Assembly (NCBI RefSeq): GCF_011090385.1
Contig: NZ_SEWW01000001.1
Location: 186,001 to 250,000, forward strand
Reading direction: 5' to 3'
Origin: Aquirufa beregesia
GTDB lineage: Bacteria > Bacteroidota > Bacteroidia > Cytophagales > Spirosomataceae
Length of the DNA: 64,000 nucleotides
Shown: positions 53,532 through 63,239 of the stretch, one piece after another
Layout: each line of letters begins with the position of its first letter
How positions within the stretch are numbered: the first letter of the stretch is position 1
Made by a program: the position numbers and the translations under genes
The notes under the pieces: model-generated
What the model was told of the DNA's origin: nothing
Databases searched by the model: none
Seen by the model: the letters and a program-made list of their open reading frames with translations, nothing else

Positions 53532-54563
53532 ATGAGCCATTCTAATATTCTTGATGTCATCCATATCGATGAGTTTTCATCGACACCTAAATACCAGCAA
53601 CTGGCCAATTCCATCATTGAAGGAATAAGAAACAAGCGGATTAAAAAGGGGGAAAGTTTACCATCAATTAATGAAGTTAGTTTTGAGTATTATATCTCCC
53701 GAATCACGGTAGAGAAGGGATATAACTATTTGAAATCCAAAGGGGTTATTGACTCGGTAAGAGGAAAGGGTTTTTTTATTAAAATAGATAAGCTTCCTGT
53801 AGATTTTCGCATCTTCCTCTTATTCAATAAGTTAAGTGGCCACAAGAAATTGGTGTATGATTCCTTTGTAGAAGCTATGGGGGAAAATGCCACCATTGAT
53901 TTTTATATCTACAATAACGACTTCAACTTATTTAAAAAGATTATCCAATCCAGGGACCGAGATTATTCGCATATCGTGATTATTCCTCATTTTATGGAAG
54001 GGGAGCAAAGTGCTAGGGAGTTGATTAATCAATTGCCCAAAGAGAAATTGATTTTATTGGATAAATTATTACCTGGTATTCAAGGAAATTTTGGGGCAGT
54101 GTATGAAAACTTTGAAAAAGATATTTATTCAGCCTTGATTCAAGCCAAAGATGCTTTGAGTAAATACCATGTATTGAAAATGATTTTCCCCAATACTTCG
54201 TATTACCCCCAAGAGATTGTTACGGGTTTTACTAATTTTTGTAGGGATTTCGCCTTTGATATGGATATTGTATCATCTGCCAATGCGATAACTCCAGCAG
54301 TGGGTGAAGCTTATATCAATGTCATGGAGGATGATTTGATCATGCTGTTGGAGAAGATTCTGGAAAAAGAATTAATTCTTGGAGAAGATGTTGGACTGAT
54401 TTCTTATAATGAAACACCGTTAAAAAGGTTGTTGTTTAAAGGGATAAGTACTATTTCTACCGATTTTGCTCAATTGGGCAGGACTGCTGCGGAATTAATT
54501 AAAACAAATTCCAAAGTACACATTGAAAATCCATTCTGTCTGATTTCAAGAGCCTCTTTGTAG
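53532..54563 (+). CDS. GntR-family transcriptional regulator with sugar-binding-type effector domain
   Basis: 343 residues. The N-terminal winged helix-turn-helix (about 12-80; PKYQQLANSIIEGIRNKRIKKG, LPSINEVSFEY, ISRITVEKGYNYLKSKGVI) is of the GntR type. The C-terminal part (about 95-343) resembles the periplasmic-binding-protein-like effector domain of LacI-type regulators (DRDYSHIVIIPHFM, EDVGLISYNETPLKRLLFKGISTISTDF). This combination is common for sugar-utilisation regulators in Bacteroidota. It probably controls the RhaT-like gene with which it is coupled, and perhaps the divergent PQQ dehydrogenase. The ligand is unknown. Confidence 0.85.
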   Translation: MSHSNILDVIHIDEFSSTPKYQQLANSIIEGIRNKRIKKGESLPSINEVSFEYYISRITVEKGYNYLKSKGVIDSVRGKGFFIKIDKLPVDFRIFLLFNKLSGHKKLVYDSFVEAMGENATIDFYIYNNDFNLFKKIIQSRDRDYSHIVIIPHFMEGEQSARELINQLPKEKLILLDKLLPGIQGNFGAVYENFEKDIYSALIQAKDALSKYHVLKMIFPNTSYYPQEIVTGFTNFCRDFAFDMDIVSSANAITPAVGEAYINVMEDDLIMLLEKILEKELILGEDVGLISYNETPLKRLLFKGISTISTDFAQLGRTAAELIKTNSKVHIENPFCLISRASL

Positions 54564-54617
54564 GACTCGTTATGCCAAATTTTATATGGCAAATCTCTGT
54601 TTTTGAGCAATTAAACC

Positions 54618-54648
54618 TTTGAATTTCCTGAAAAAAGTAGCATTTTTG
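54618..54648 (+). promoter_or_regulatory. Probable promoter of the leu operon
   Basis: TTTG at 54618-54621, a 19-nt spacer, then CATTTTTG at 54641-54648, one base from TAnnTTTG. It lies 35 bp upstream of the leuC ATG. No leader peptide or attenuator hairpin is visible between it and leuC. Confidence 0.5.
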
Positions 54649-54683
54649 TAGCTTGATTCAAGTAATTATTTAATTCTATTATA

Positions 54684-56087
54684 ATGAGCAATACTCCCAA
54701 TACCCTTTTTGATAAAGTTTGGGACTCTCATGTCGTTCGTAAGATCGCAGATGGTCCAGACGTTTTTTTTATTGATCGTCACTTCATTCATGAAGTAACT
54801 AGTCCTGTTGCATTTTTAGGTTTAGAGACACGTGGTATCGGTGTATTATTTCCAGAGAAAACTTTTGCTACAGCTGATCATAATACTCCTACCATTAATC
54901 AGCATTTACCTGTAGAGGATCCTTTATCAGCTAATCAGTTATTGCAGTTGGAAAAAAATACAGGGAAATATGGTATTTCACACTGGGGTTTAGGAAATCC
55001 CAAAAATGGTATTGTTCACGTCGTAGGACCAGAAAACGGAATTACTTTACCTGGAATGACCATTGTTTGTGGAGATTCTCATACTTCTACGCATGGCGCT
55101 TTTGGTGCTATTGCCTTTGGTATTGGTACTTCAGAAGTTGAAATGGTACTTTCTTCTCAATGCATCATGCAGCCTAAGCCTAAGAAAATGATTATTAACG
55201 TCAATGGAACTTTAGGGAAAGGAGTAACTCCGAAAGATGTGGCATTGTATATCATTTCTAAATTAACTACTTCAGGTGCTACAGGTTATTTTGTCGAGTA
55301 TGCAGGAGATGTATTCAGAAATATGTCCATGGAAGGTAGAATGACGGTGTGTAACCTTTCTATTGAAATGGGTGCACGTGGAGGTATGATAGCCCCTGAC
55401 CAAACCACATTTGACTATATTGAAGGTCGCGAATTAGCTCCCAAAGGGGCTGATTGGGATAAGCAATTAGCTTATTGGAAGACTTTAAAAACAGACGAAG
55501 GTGCATTTTTTGATCAAGTGATTAATTTCAACGCATCAGATATTGAGCCCATGATTACTTATGGAACTAATCCGGGTATGGGTATGGGTATTTCTAAGCA
55601 TATTCCTAAAGCTACTGAGGTAGAGGGTGGAGTAGCTACATATGAAAAATCCTTGGATTACATGGGTTTTGCCGAAGATGATGCTATGATCGGAAAGAAG
55701 GTAGACTATGTTTTCATTGGTTCTTGCACAAACGGTCGAATCGAGGATTTTAGAGCCTTTGCTTCTATTGTGAAAGGTCGTAAAAAGGCTGATAACGTGA
55801 CTGCTTGGGTTGTTCCTGGTTCACACGTTGTAGAAAAGCAAATCAAGGATGAAGGTATTTTAGATATCCTTACAGAGGCGGGTTTTGAATTACGTCAACC
55901 TGGATGTTCGGCTTGTTTAGCGATGAATGATGACAAAATTCCAGCTGGAAAATACGCAGTGAGTACATCCAACCGTAATTTTGAAGGACGCCAAGGACCT
56001 GGCTCACGTACCTTATTGGCTAGTCCATTAGTTGCAGCAGCAGCAGCAGTAACCGGTGTAGTTACCGACCCAAGAGAGTTTTTATAA
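54684..56087 (+). CDS. leuC: 3-isopropylmalate dehydratase large subunit
   Basis: 467 residues, normal length. Aconitase-family enzyme that isomerises 2- to 3-isopropylmalate with LeuD. The 4Fe-4S cysteines are in [11 protein letters not shown] and the pair [25 protein letters not shown] is a substrate motif. First gene of leuC-leuD-leuA-like-leuB. Confidence 0.98.
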   Translation: MSNTPNTLFDKVWDSHVVRKIADGPDVFFIDRHFIHEVTSPVAFLGLETRGIGVLFPEKTFATADHNTPTINQHLPVEDPLSANQLLQLEKNTGKYGISHWGLGNPKNGIVHVVGPENGITLPGMTIVCGDSHTSTHGAFGAIAFGIGTSEVEMVLSSQCIMQPKPKKMIINVNGTLGKGVTPKDVALYIISKLTTSGATGYFVEYAGDVFRNMSMEGRMTVCNLSIEMGARGGMIAPDQTTFDYIEGRELAPKGADWDKQLAYWKTLKTDEGAFFDQVINFNASDIEPMITYGTNPGMGMGISKHIPKATEVEGGVATYEKSLDYMGFAEDDAMIGKKVDYVFIGSCTNGRIEDFRAFASIVKGRKKADNVTAWVVPGSHVVEKQIKDEGILDILTEAGFELRQPGCSACLAMNDDKIPAGKYAVSTSNRNFEGRQGPGSRTLLASPLVAAAAAVTGVVTDPREFL

Positions 56088-56107
56088 GTTGTTTAAATTA
56101 GACCATT

Positions 56108-56698
56108 ATGGCTTACGATAGTTTTAGTGTATTAAAAAGTTCTGCAGTTCCATTACCTATTGAGAACGTAGATACAGATCAAATCATCCCAGCGCGTTTC
56201 TTAAAAGCAACAGAGCGTAAAGGATTTGATGATAATTTATTTAGAGATTGGAGATACGATAAAAATGATCAACCCAAAGCTGATTTCGTATTGAATAATC
56301 CTACTTACCATGGAAAGATTTTGGTAGGTGGTAAAAACTTTGGTTCAGGAAGTAGTCGCGAACACGCCGCTTGGGCGATATATGATTATGGTTTTAGATG
56401 TGTGGTATCTTCTTTCTTTGCCGATATTTTTCGCGGAAATGCTATTAACGTAGGTATCTTACCTGTACAAGTTAGTCCAGAGTTTTTGCATCAAATTTTT
56501 GAAGCCATTGAAAAAGACCCCAATGCTGAATTAGAAGTTAATTTACCGGAACAACGTATCAGCATTGTTTCTACAGGAGCTTCTGAAAGTTTTGATATCA
56601 ATGGGTATAAAAAACATAATTTATTGAATGGTTTCGACGACATAGATTATTTACAAGCTATGAAAGACGAAATCGTTTCCTTTGCTTCCAATCGATAA
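56108..56698 (+). CDS. leuD: 3-isopropylmalate dehydratase small subunit
   Basis: 196 residues. Swivel domain that completes the LeuC active site; motifs [16 protein letters not shown] near residue 20 and [16 protein letters not shown] near 77. It follows leuC by 20 bp. Confidence 0.98.
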   Translation: MAYDSFSVLKSSAVPLPIENVDTDQIIPARFLKATERKGFDDNLFRDWRYDKNDQPKADFVLNNPTYHGKILVGGKNFGSGSSREHAAWAIYDYGFRCVVSSFFADIFRGNAINVGILPVQVSPEFLHQIFEAIEKDPNAELEVNLPEQRISIVSTGASESFDINGYKKHNLLNGFDDIDYLQAMKDEIVSFASNR

Positions 56699-56702
56699 TT
56701 CC

Positions 56703-58217
56703 TTGAAACGTCATATTGAAATCATGGATACCACCCTTCGCGATGGTGAACAAACCAGTGGGGTATCCTTTTCTGCTAGTGAAAAATTAACCATAGCTCA
56801 ATTGCTATTGACTGAATTAAAAGTCGATCGTATTGAGATTGCCTCGGCACGTGTGTCGGAAGGTGAATTTCAGGCTGTGAAAAAAATCACCGAATGGGCC
56901 ACTAAAAATGGTCTTTTGGATAAAGTGGAAGTACTGACTTTTGTCGATGGGGGAACCTCTGTCAAGTGGATGTTGGATGCAGGGGCTAAGGTGATGAACT
57001 TATTGACCAAAGGTTCTTTAAATCATTTGACATTTCAATTAAAAAAGACTCCTGAGCAGCATTTTAATGAAGTGGAAGCCACGATTCGACTAGCCATTTC
57101 CAAAGGTTTGAAGGTGAATGTATATTTGGAAGATTGGTCAAATGGAATGCGTAATTCGAAAGAGTATGTCATTGCTTATCTTGACTTTTTGAGCACTTTA
57201 CCTGTGGATCGTATTTTGTTGCCTGATACTTTGGGCATTTTAATACCCTCTGAAGTAGCTTCATTTATTTCGGAGTTGGTGGCGCGTTACCCTAAGGTTC
57301 ATTTTGACTTTCATGCCCACAATGATTATGATTTAGGAACGGCTAATGCTTTAGAAGCCGTTAGAAATGGTGTACATGGTTTACACTTGACTGTGAATGG
57401 CATGGGAGAAAGAGCTGGAAATGCACCTTTGGCGAGTGTCATTGCCGTTATTAACGATTATCAAAAAGATGTAGAAGTATCTGTAGAAGAGAAATCATTA
57501 TATTCAGTTAGTAAATTAGTAGAAACTTTTTCTGGATTCAGAATACCAGCCAATAAGCCTGTTGTAGGTGAAAATGTTTTCACTCAGACAGCTGGAATTC
57601 ATGCGGATGGTGATAAAAAGAATAATTTATATCACAATGATTTGATGCCCGAGCGTTTTGGTCGTGAACGTAAATATGCTTTGGGTAAAACAAGTGGTAA
57701 AGCCAATATTGAAAACAATTTATTGCAATTGGGTATCCAACTTTCTGATGAAGATTTGAAAAAGGTTACTCAGCGTATCATTGAATTAGGTGATCGTAAG
57801 GAAGTGGTAACACCGAATGATTTACCTTATATCATTTCTGATGTATTGGATAGTTCGGCAATTGAGGAGCGAGTTCAAGTGCTGAATTATGTATTAACGC
57901 ATAGTAAGGAATTACGTCCTTCAGTAACCTTAAAAATCTCCATTGACGGAAAAGTATACGAAGAGCATGCTCAAGGAGATGGTCAATACGATGCTTTTGT
58001 GAACGCATTAGAAATTATTTTCCAAAAGAACGGTAAGAAATTGGCACAATTGAAAGATTATGCTGTTCGAATTCCGCCAGGAGGTGATTCGGATGCACTT
58101 TGTGAAACCATCATTACTTGGTCACATCAAGGGAAAGAATTAATAACCCGTGGGTTAGATTGCGATCAAACAGTATCTGCCATTAAGGCAACTCAAAAAA
58201 TGTTGAATTTGATTTAG
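56703..58217 (+). CDS. 2-isopropylmalate synthase / citramalate synthase family protein
   Basis: About 504 residues. The DRE-TIM catalytic barrel starts with DTTLRDGEQTSGVSFS and has the metal-binding HAHNDYDLGTAN, the motif NGMGERAGNAPL and HADGDKKNNLYHN. The C-terminal regulatory (LeuA dimer) domain spans about 400-504. The segment IEIASARVSEGE differs from classical LeuA and leaves (R)-citramalate synthase possible; the leucine operon context supports isopropylmalate synthase. The start is uncertain: TTG 56682 overlaps leuD by 17 bp, TTG 56703 follows the leuD stop, and ATG 56724 would cut the first beta strand. I chose 56703. Likely feedback-regulated by an amino acid through the C-terminal domain. 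Confidence 0.88.
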   Translation: MKRHIEIMDTTLRDGEQTSGVSFSASEKLTIAQLLLTELKVDRIEIASARVSEGEFQAVKKITEWATKNGLLDKVEVLTFVDGGTSVKWMLDAGAKVMNLLTKGSLNHLTFQLKKTPEQHFNEVEATIRLAISKGLKVNVYLEDWSNGMRNSKEYVIAYLDFLSTLPVDRILLPDTLGILIPSEVASFISELVARYPKVHFDFHAHNDYDLGTANALEAVRNGVHGLHLTVNGMGERAGNAPLASVIAVINDYQKDVEVSVEEKSLYSVSKLVETFSGFRIPANKPVVGENVFTQTAGIHADGDKKNNLYHNDLMPERFGRERKYALGKTSGKANIENNLLQLGIQLSDEDLKKVTQRIIELGDRKEVVTPNDLPYIISDVLDSSAIEERVQVLNYVLTHSKELRPSVTLKISIDGKVYEEHAQGDGQYDAFVNALEIIFQKNGKKLAQLKDYAVRIPPGGDSDALCETIITWSHQGKELITRGLDCDQTVSAIKATQKMLNLI

Positions 58218-58235
58218 TAACATACAATAATACAA

Positions 58236-59309
58236 ATGGCTAAGAAGCATATTTTAATTGTTCCAGGTGATGGAATTGGACAAGAAGTAACCGCTGTAGG
58301 TAAAAAAGTTTTAGACAAGATCGCAGCACGATTTAATCATGAGTTTACTTATGACGAAGCATTAATTGGTCACGTAGCGATTGAGGCTACAGGAGATCCA
58401 CTTCCTGCTGAATCATTGGAAAAAATGAGAAATTCGGATGCCATTTTATTTGGAGCAGTAGGTCATCCAAAATATGACAATGATCCATCAGCTAAGGTTC
58501 GTCCTGAGCAAGGATTATTAAAAATGCGTAAAGAACTAGGTTTATATGCCAATTTACGCCCAATTAAGTTATTTGATGAGCTTTTGGGAGCGTCTAGTAT
58601 TAAACCCGAAATTTTAAAAGGTGCAGATATTTTGTTCTTCCGTGAATTAACTGGCGACATTTATTTTGGAGAGAAAGGTCGTAAAAACAATGGGGATACA
58701 GCCTATGATGTAGCCGAGTATAGCCGCTACGAAGTTCAACGTATTGGCCGTAAAGCGTTTGACGCTGCTAGAACCCGTCGTAAAAAATTAGTTTCCGTAG
58801 ATAAAGCGAATGTATTGGAATCTTCTCGTTTGTGGAGAGAAGAAATTCAGAAATTGGCTTTGGAATATCCCGATGTAGAGGTAGAATACCAATTTGTGGA
58901 TGCTACCGCTATGATTTTAATTAAAGAACCAACTCGTTTTGATGTGGTGGTTACTGCCAATTTATTTGGTGATATTTTGACTGATGAAGCATCTCAAATT
59001 GCAGGTTCTATGGGAATGTTAGCTTCAGCTTCTATCGGAGATGGTACAGGTGTATATGAGCCTATTCATGGTTCTGCTCATGATATTACCGGTAAAGGTT
59101 TAGCCAACCCTATGGCATCGGTTTTATCAGCAGCTTTATTATTGGATATATCTTTTGGTTTAAAAGAAGAATCTGAAGCTATTATTTCCGCTATTGATCA
59201 GGTATTGAAAAAAGGTTTTCGTACCAGAGATATTGCCGACAAAACGACTGATCCATCCATGATTTTAGGTACTGATGCTATCGGTGAAGAGATTTTGAAA
59301 TTGCTTTAA
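58236..59309 (+). CDS. leuB: 3-isopropylmalate dehydrogenase
   Basis: 357 residues. NAD-dependent oxidative decarboxylase of the leucine pathway. Motifs: PGDGIGQEVT at the N-terminus, substrate arginines in GLLKMRKELGLYANLRP and the segment FFRELTGDIYFG, the metal-binding Asp residues in FDVVVTANLFGDILTDEAS, and the NAD-binding EPIHGSAHDITGKGLANP. Last gene of the leu operon; a terminator follows 23 bp later. Confidence 0.98.
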   Translation: MAKKHILIVPGDGIGQEVTAVGKKVLDKIAARFNHEFTYDEALIGHVAIEATGDPLPAESLEKMRNSDAILFGAVGHPKYDNDPSAKVRPEQGLLKMRKELGLYANLRPIKLFDELLGASSIKPEILKGADILFFRELTGDIYFGEKGRKNNGDTAYDVAEYSRYEVQRIGRKAFDAARTRRKKLVSVDKANVLESSRLWREEIQKLALEYPDVEVEYQFVDATAMILIKEPTRFDVVVTANLFGDILTDEASQIAGSMGMLASASIGDGTGVYEPIHGSAHDITGKGLANPMASVLSAALLLDISFGLKEESEAIISAIDQVLKKGFRTRDIADKTTDPSMILGTDAIGEEILKLL

Positions 59310-59332
59310 TTATAACATTATTTGATAAATTT

Positions 59333-59360
59333 AGGTCCCAATAATTTGGGACCTTTTTTT
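59333..59360 (+). terminator. leuB intrinsic terminator, touching the next start codon
   Basis: Perfect 9-bp stem AGGTCCCAA / TTGGGACCT (59333-59341 and 59346-59354) with a TAAT loop and T6-7. The ATG of the ydcF-like gene follows at 59361 with no gap. Confidence 0.92.
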
Positions 59361-59858
59361 ATGGACTTTCAAGAAGTAATGGTGGTATTAGGTTCTCCCA
59401 ATTCATCCGATGGTCAATTAGGGCCTATCGCTTTGGATCGTGTCAATCATTGTTGGGAACAGTTTCAAAAACAAGCCAGACCCATTCTTTGTACAGGTGG
59501 ATTTGGGGATCATTTTAATACCAGCCCTTGGTCTCATGCTGCTTTATTGAAACAAGACTTAATTCACAAAGGAATTCCTGAACATGTGTTTTTGCCGCTT
59601 GCTTTATCCTCCAATACTGTGGATGATGCAGTAAAAAGTAAAGTAGTACTAGAGAATTTTCCTGTTAAATCGCTAGTCATCATCACATCTTCGTATCATT
59701 TAGCGCGAGTGCAATTAATTTTTGATGTTATTCTATTGAAATTTTCTAAACTTTATATGGGCATAGAACATTTCACTGAAATACCCGAATTAGTTCAATT
59801 GAAGGCACATGAAGCGAAAGCTATTCATGAAATAAAATCGAAGGGATTATATTATTAA
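59361..59858 (+). CDS. YdcF/DUF218 family protein
   Basis: 165 residues from ATG 59361. The family pattern is clear: MVVLGSPNSSDG at the N-terminus, PILCTGGFGDHF, then SSNTVDDAVKSK and LVIITSSYHLARVQLIF. DUF218 proteins are linked to envelope and SAM or nucleotide-sugar metabolism without a settled function. The frame is open from 59322, but that start lies upstream of and through the leuB terminator. This copy lacks the N-terminal membrane helix of many family members. Confidence 0.82.
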   Translation: MDFQEVMVVLGSPNSSDGQLGPIALDRVNHCWEQFQKQARPILCTGGFGDHFNTSPWSHAALLKQDLIHKGIPEHVFLPLALSSNTVDDAVKSKVVLENFPVKSLVIITSSYHLARVQLIFDVILLKFSKLYMGIEHFTEIPELVQLKAHEAKAIHEIKSKGLYY

Positions 59859-59869
59859 ATCAACACACT

Positions 59870-62014
59870 ATGAAAAAACTATTGACGCTCATTATTGTCT
59901 TTTTGACCTGTTTTACAGCTAATGCCCAAAGTAAGAAAATTGAATTAACAGATTTACTAAAGATTAAAACGGTTTCTCAGCCACAATTGTCACCGGATGG
60001 CAAAAAGTACATTTATTTGCTTAAATCCATTGTGGAAGACCCTGATAAAAAAGGAGAATTTGCCTACCAAAATCATTTGTATTTGGGAGATTGGATCAGC
60101 AAGGAATCCAGAGCCTTGACGTCTGGCAAAATGTCGGTGTCATCCGCCTCATGGAGTCCAGATGGGCAGTTTATTAGTTTTGTCAGACTTTCTGGCGACA
60201 AACCTCAGCTTTTTATTTTACCCTTAACAGGAGGGGAAGCATATCCAATTACATCTTTACCTTACGGAGTGGGTGCACCGGAATGGTCTAAGGACGGTTC
60301 CAATATTTATTTTAGTTCGGAATTAGTTGTTAAGGAATTCCTGATAGATACCCTGTATAATAAACAAGCTTGGGTTCCATCATGGACTCATGAAAAAGTT
60401 GCTTATGACTGGTCAAGCTTTCAAAAGAAATCCATCAAAGCAAATCCGGATGGGAATATAGAAGAAATTCGCGCTTATTTATTCCAAAATGAAAAGGATA
60501 AAAAAGCGAAAGTTATCAATCAACTTGACTTCCAAGAGGAGAGCGCCACTACAGGTGAACTATCTGTCAAAGCATTTTTCAAAACCTCTGTTTCAGGAAA
60601 TGCTAAGCCAGAATTAGTAGCTAATCCTTTTCGAAGGATTGATGAAATGAAAGAGCTGAACATGGGTAAAACCTTTGTAGTATGTATGCCTGCAGACACA
60701 TTAAAACATCCTGATAAGGTATTAGATAATATCATAGCTATTTATGATGTTGCTACGAAATCTTTTCAAACCTTAGTAGAAAAGCCAGGTTATCGCTATT
60801 CCAATATTTCGGTTTCCCCGAATGGTAAGTATGTAGCTTATTTTGAGCTAAAAGTAGGTGGAATTCCTAGTCCAGTAGCCAAAATTATAGCATTAAGCCC
60901 TGGAGTGTATTTTCAAAAAATTATTCCTTTGGATAGAATCATCACCCAATGGTCCTGGTCTAAAGATGAATCTACCTTATATTTTAGTGCACAAGACCAT
61001 GGTGGTGTATCACTTTTTGGGTATGATATAGCCAAGGGTAAATTGAATAACTTAAGCTCAACGGAAGAAGGAGTGCTGGGTTTTGACCAGTTAGATGGAC
61101 AATTCATCTATGCAAAAACAAAAAATTCAAATCCTTCGGAATTATATTTTTCTTCTAAATCGAATCCAAATGATGTAGCATTAACTCAATTTAACTCGAT
61201 TTGGTTGAAGGATAAGGTTATCAGCTTAGCCAGCAAAAAGACATTTAAAAATAAGAAAGGTTTGATTGTGGATTATTGGGTTATGAAACCAATTGATTTT
61301 CAATCGAATAAGAAATATCCTTTGTTGTTGGAAATTCATGGTGGCCCTACTGCCATGTGGGGAACTGGAGAAGCCAGCATGTGGCATGAGTTTCAATATT
61401 TTGCTGCGAAAGGATATGGAATTGTGTATTCCAATCCTAGAGGTAGTGGTGGGTATGGTACAGAGTTTATGGCGGCTAATGTGAAAGATTGGGGTCAAGG
61501 TCCTATGTCTGATGTGATGCAAGCTTTGGATTTAGGGATTTCAGAAGGTTGGGCGGATACGACGAAATTAGCCGTTTCAGGAGGATCCTATGCGGGTTAT
61601 TTAGTTGCTTATATGTTAGGACATACCAATCGTTTTAAAGTGGCTTGTTCTCAGCGTGGAGTATATGAGTTATCAACCTTTTTTGGGGAAGGAAATGCTT
61701 GGAGATTAGTTCCAAACTATTTTGGAGGATATCCTTGGGAAAAAGAAACAAGGCTTATTTTGGATAAAGAGTCACCTTTAACCTATGTTCAGAACATCAG
61801 AACGCCATTAATTATATTTCACGGCGAGCAGGACCTGAGAACAGGAGTGATTCAATCTGAAATGTTGTATAAAAGCTTAAAAGTGATGGGTAGGGATGTC
61901 GAATATGTGCGACACCCAGGAGCAACGCATGAAATTACTCGAGCAGGTAATAATCGTCAGCGTTTGGATCAAATGTTGAGGACCTATGAGTTTTTTGAGC
62001 GATACCTTAGATAG
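59870..62014 (+). CDS. Secreted S9-family prolyl oligopeptidase-like peptidase
   Basis: 714 residues. A signal peptide (1-19, FLTCFTANAQ) is followed by a beta-propeller domain (about 25-440, with repeated W-S-x-D-G motifs such as SASWSPDGQFIS and WSKDGSNIYF) and an alpha/beta-hydrolase domain. The catalytic Ser is near residue 573 in SGGSYAGY, the Asp is in HGEQDLRTGV and the His in PGATHEITR. The family includes acyl-aminoacyl peptidases and dipeptidyl peptidase IV-like enzymes that release peptides from proteins outside the cell. It follows the YdcF gene by 11 bp. A large inverted repeat lies after the stop codon. Confidence 0.92.
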   Translation: MKKLLTLIIVFLTCFTANAQSKKIELTDLLKIKTVSQPQLSPDGKKYIYLLKSIVEDPDKKGEFAYQNHLYLGDWISKESRALTSGKMSVSSASWSPDGQFISFVRLSGDKPQLFILPLTGGEAYPITSLPYGVGAPEWSKDGSNIYFSSELVVKEFLIDTLYNKQAWVPSWTHEKVAYDWSSFQKKSIKANPDGNIEEIRAYLFQNEKDKKAKVINQLDFQEESATTGELSVKAFFKTSVSGNAKPELVANPFRRIDEMKELNMGKTFVVCMPADTLKHPDKVLDNIIAIYDVATKSFQTLVEKPGYRYSNISVSPNGKYVAYFELKVGGIPSPVAKIIALSPGVYFQKIIPLDRIITQWSWSKDESTLYFSAQDHGGVSLFGYDIAKGKLNNLSSTEEGVLGFDQLDGQFIYAKTKNSNPSELYFSSKSNPNDVALTQFNSIWLKDKVISLASKKTFKNKKGLIVDYWVMKPIDFQSNKKYPLLLEIHGGPTAMWGTGEASMWHEFQYFAAKGYGIVYSNPRGSGGYGTEFMAANVKDWGQGPMSDVMQALDLGISEGWADTTKLAVSGGSYAGYLVAYMLGHTNRFKVACSQRGVYELSTFFGEGNAWRLVPNYFGGYPWEKETRLILDKESPLTYVQNIRTPLIIFHGEQDLRTGVIQSEMLYKSLKVMGRDVEYVRHPGATHEITRAGNNRQRLDQMLRTYEFFERYLR

Positions 62015-62084
62015 TTATAAGTTATTAGGTATTAGTTGTTAAATTATAAAAAGCCCAAAATCTAATCCCTAATAACTTATAACT
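62013..62084. repeat. 23-bp inverted repeat between convergent genes
   Basis: Arms 62013-62035 (AGTTATAAGTTATTAGG-T-ATTAG) and 62062-62084 are reverse complements with one mismatch, around a 26-nt loop. Each arm is built from the short motif TTAGTTA/TAAGTTA. It lies exactly between the S9 and M42 genes and could fold into a long hairpin in both transcripts. No T-run follows in the classical position. It may be a bidirectional terminator or a member of an intergenic repeat family. Confidence 0.7.
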
Positions 62085-62089
62085 AATAA

Positions 62090-63169
62090 CTAACTAAAGT
62101 ATCTAAAATCTTCATTTCCTTTTACCTTCAATAAACAAGCATAAATTAGGTCAATAACTGCTTCCATGTCGGATTTGGCAATCATCTCTACCGTAGTATG
62201 CATATACTTCAATGGTAAGGAAATCAAGGCAGAAGCTACCCCCTCTGTTGCATAGGCAAAGGAATCTGTATCTGTACCAGTGGATCTGGAGACCGCTTGT
62301 CTTTGGAAATCGATCTTGTTTTCATTGGCAATATCAATAATGAAGTCTCTCACATTATTTTGAACGGCAGGGCCATAACAAATAACAGGCCCTTTTCCAC
62401 AAGCCATATCACCTTGAGTTTTCTTATTGTACATGGGAGATTGAGTATCATGAGTGACGTCTGTTATGATGGCTAAATCGGGTTTTAGGCGCTTCACAAT
62501 CATTTCTGCTCCTCGTAATCCAATTTCCTCTTGAACAGCATTCACCACATACAAAGTAAAAGGCAATTCAATTTTATTGTCTTTTAATCGCTTAGCCACT
62601 TGAGCAATCATATATCCTCCAATACGATTATCGAGTGCACGGCCAACCAAATATTTTTCATTCAATTCCATGAGTCCATCCTCAAAAGTAACGACAGTAC
62701 CTACATGGATTCCCATTTCTTCCACCTCTTTCTTATTGGATGCTCCACAATCAATGAATATATCACTCACCGTAGGGGCTTTATCTTTTGTTGTATCGCG
62801 TACGTGTATAGCAGGCCAACCAAAAATACCTTTGATAACCTTGTCTTTGGTGTGAATATTAGCGCGCATGGATGGTGCAATCAAGGCATCAGAGCCTCCA
62901 TTTCTACGTAGAAACAAATAACCATTTTCATCGATGTAGTTGACAAACCATGAAATTTCATCGGCATGAGCCTCGATAACGACTGAATACGGTTTCCCTG
63001 GATTAATGACAGCTACGGCAGTTCCGTATATATCAATAATTTTTTCGTCTAAGTAAGGTTTTAAATAATCCAACCAAATTTTTTGGCCCGACATTTCGAA
63101 ACCAGTAGGGGATGCATTATTTAAATATTCGTACAGAAAGTCATTCGATTTTTGAGACATAATTGACAT
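62090..63169 (-). CDS. M42-family metallopeptidase
   Basis: 359-residue cytoplasmic aminopeptidase of the M42 family, often forming tetrahedral dodecamers. Two-metal ligands are visible: His in IEAHADEISW, Asp in GRALDNRIGG, the Glu pair in VQEEIGLRGAE, Asp in IITDVTHD and His in MHTTVEM. Active against peptide N-termini in known members; specificity here is unknown. Two ATG codons, 63169 and 63160, can start it. Confidence 0.93.
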   Translation of the reverse strand: MSIMSQKSNDFLYEYLNNASPTGFEMSGQKIWLDYLKPYLDEKIIDIYGTAVAVINPGKPYSVVIEAHADEISWFVNYIDENGYLFLRRNGGSDALIAPSMRANIHTKDKVIKGIFGWPAIHVRDTTKDKAPTVSDIFIDCGASNKKEVEEMGIHVGTVVTFEDGLMELNEKYLVGRALDNRIGGYMIAQVAKRLKDNKIELPFTLYVVNAVQEEIGLRGAEMIVKRLKPDLAIITDVTHDTQSPMYNKKTQGDMACGKGPVICYGPAVQNNVRDFIIDIANENKIDFQRQAVSRSTGTDTDSFAYATEGVASALISLPLKYMHTTVEMIAKSDMEAVIDLIYACLLKVKGNEDFRYFS

Positions 63170-63239
63170 ATTTTTTGAATGTGCAATTTACTAAGGCTAA
63201 TTTATATTTGAATTTTATCGAAAAAATAAATTTAAGAGT

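Noticed and set aside
54563-54610. Possible hairpin after the GntR gene (TGCCA...TGGCA)
   Set aside because: Only five paired bases around a 10-nt loop and no adjacent T-run; too weak to call a terminator.
61293-61484. 63-codon frame inside the S9 peptidase gene
   Set aside because: It is a phase shadow of the peptidase domain that contains the catalytic motifs.
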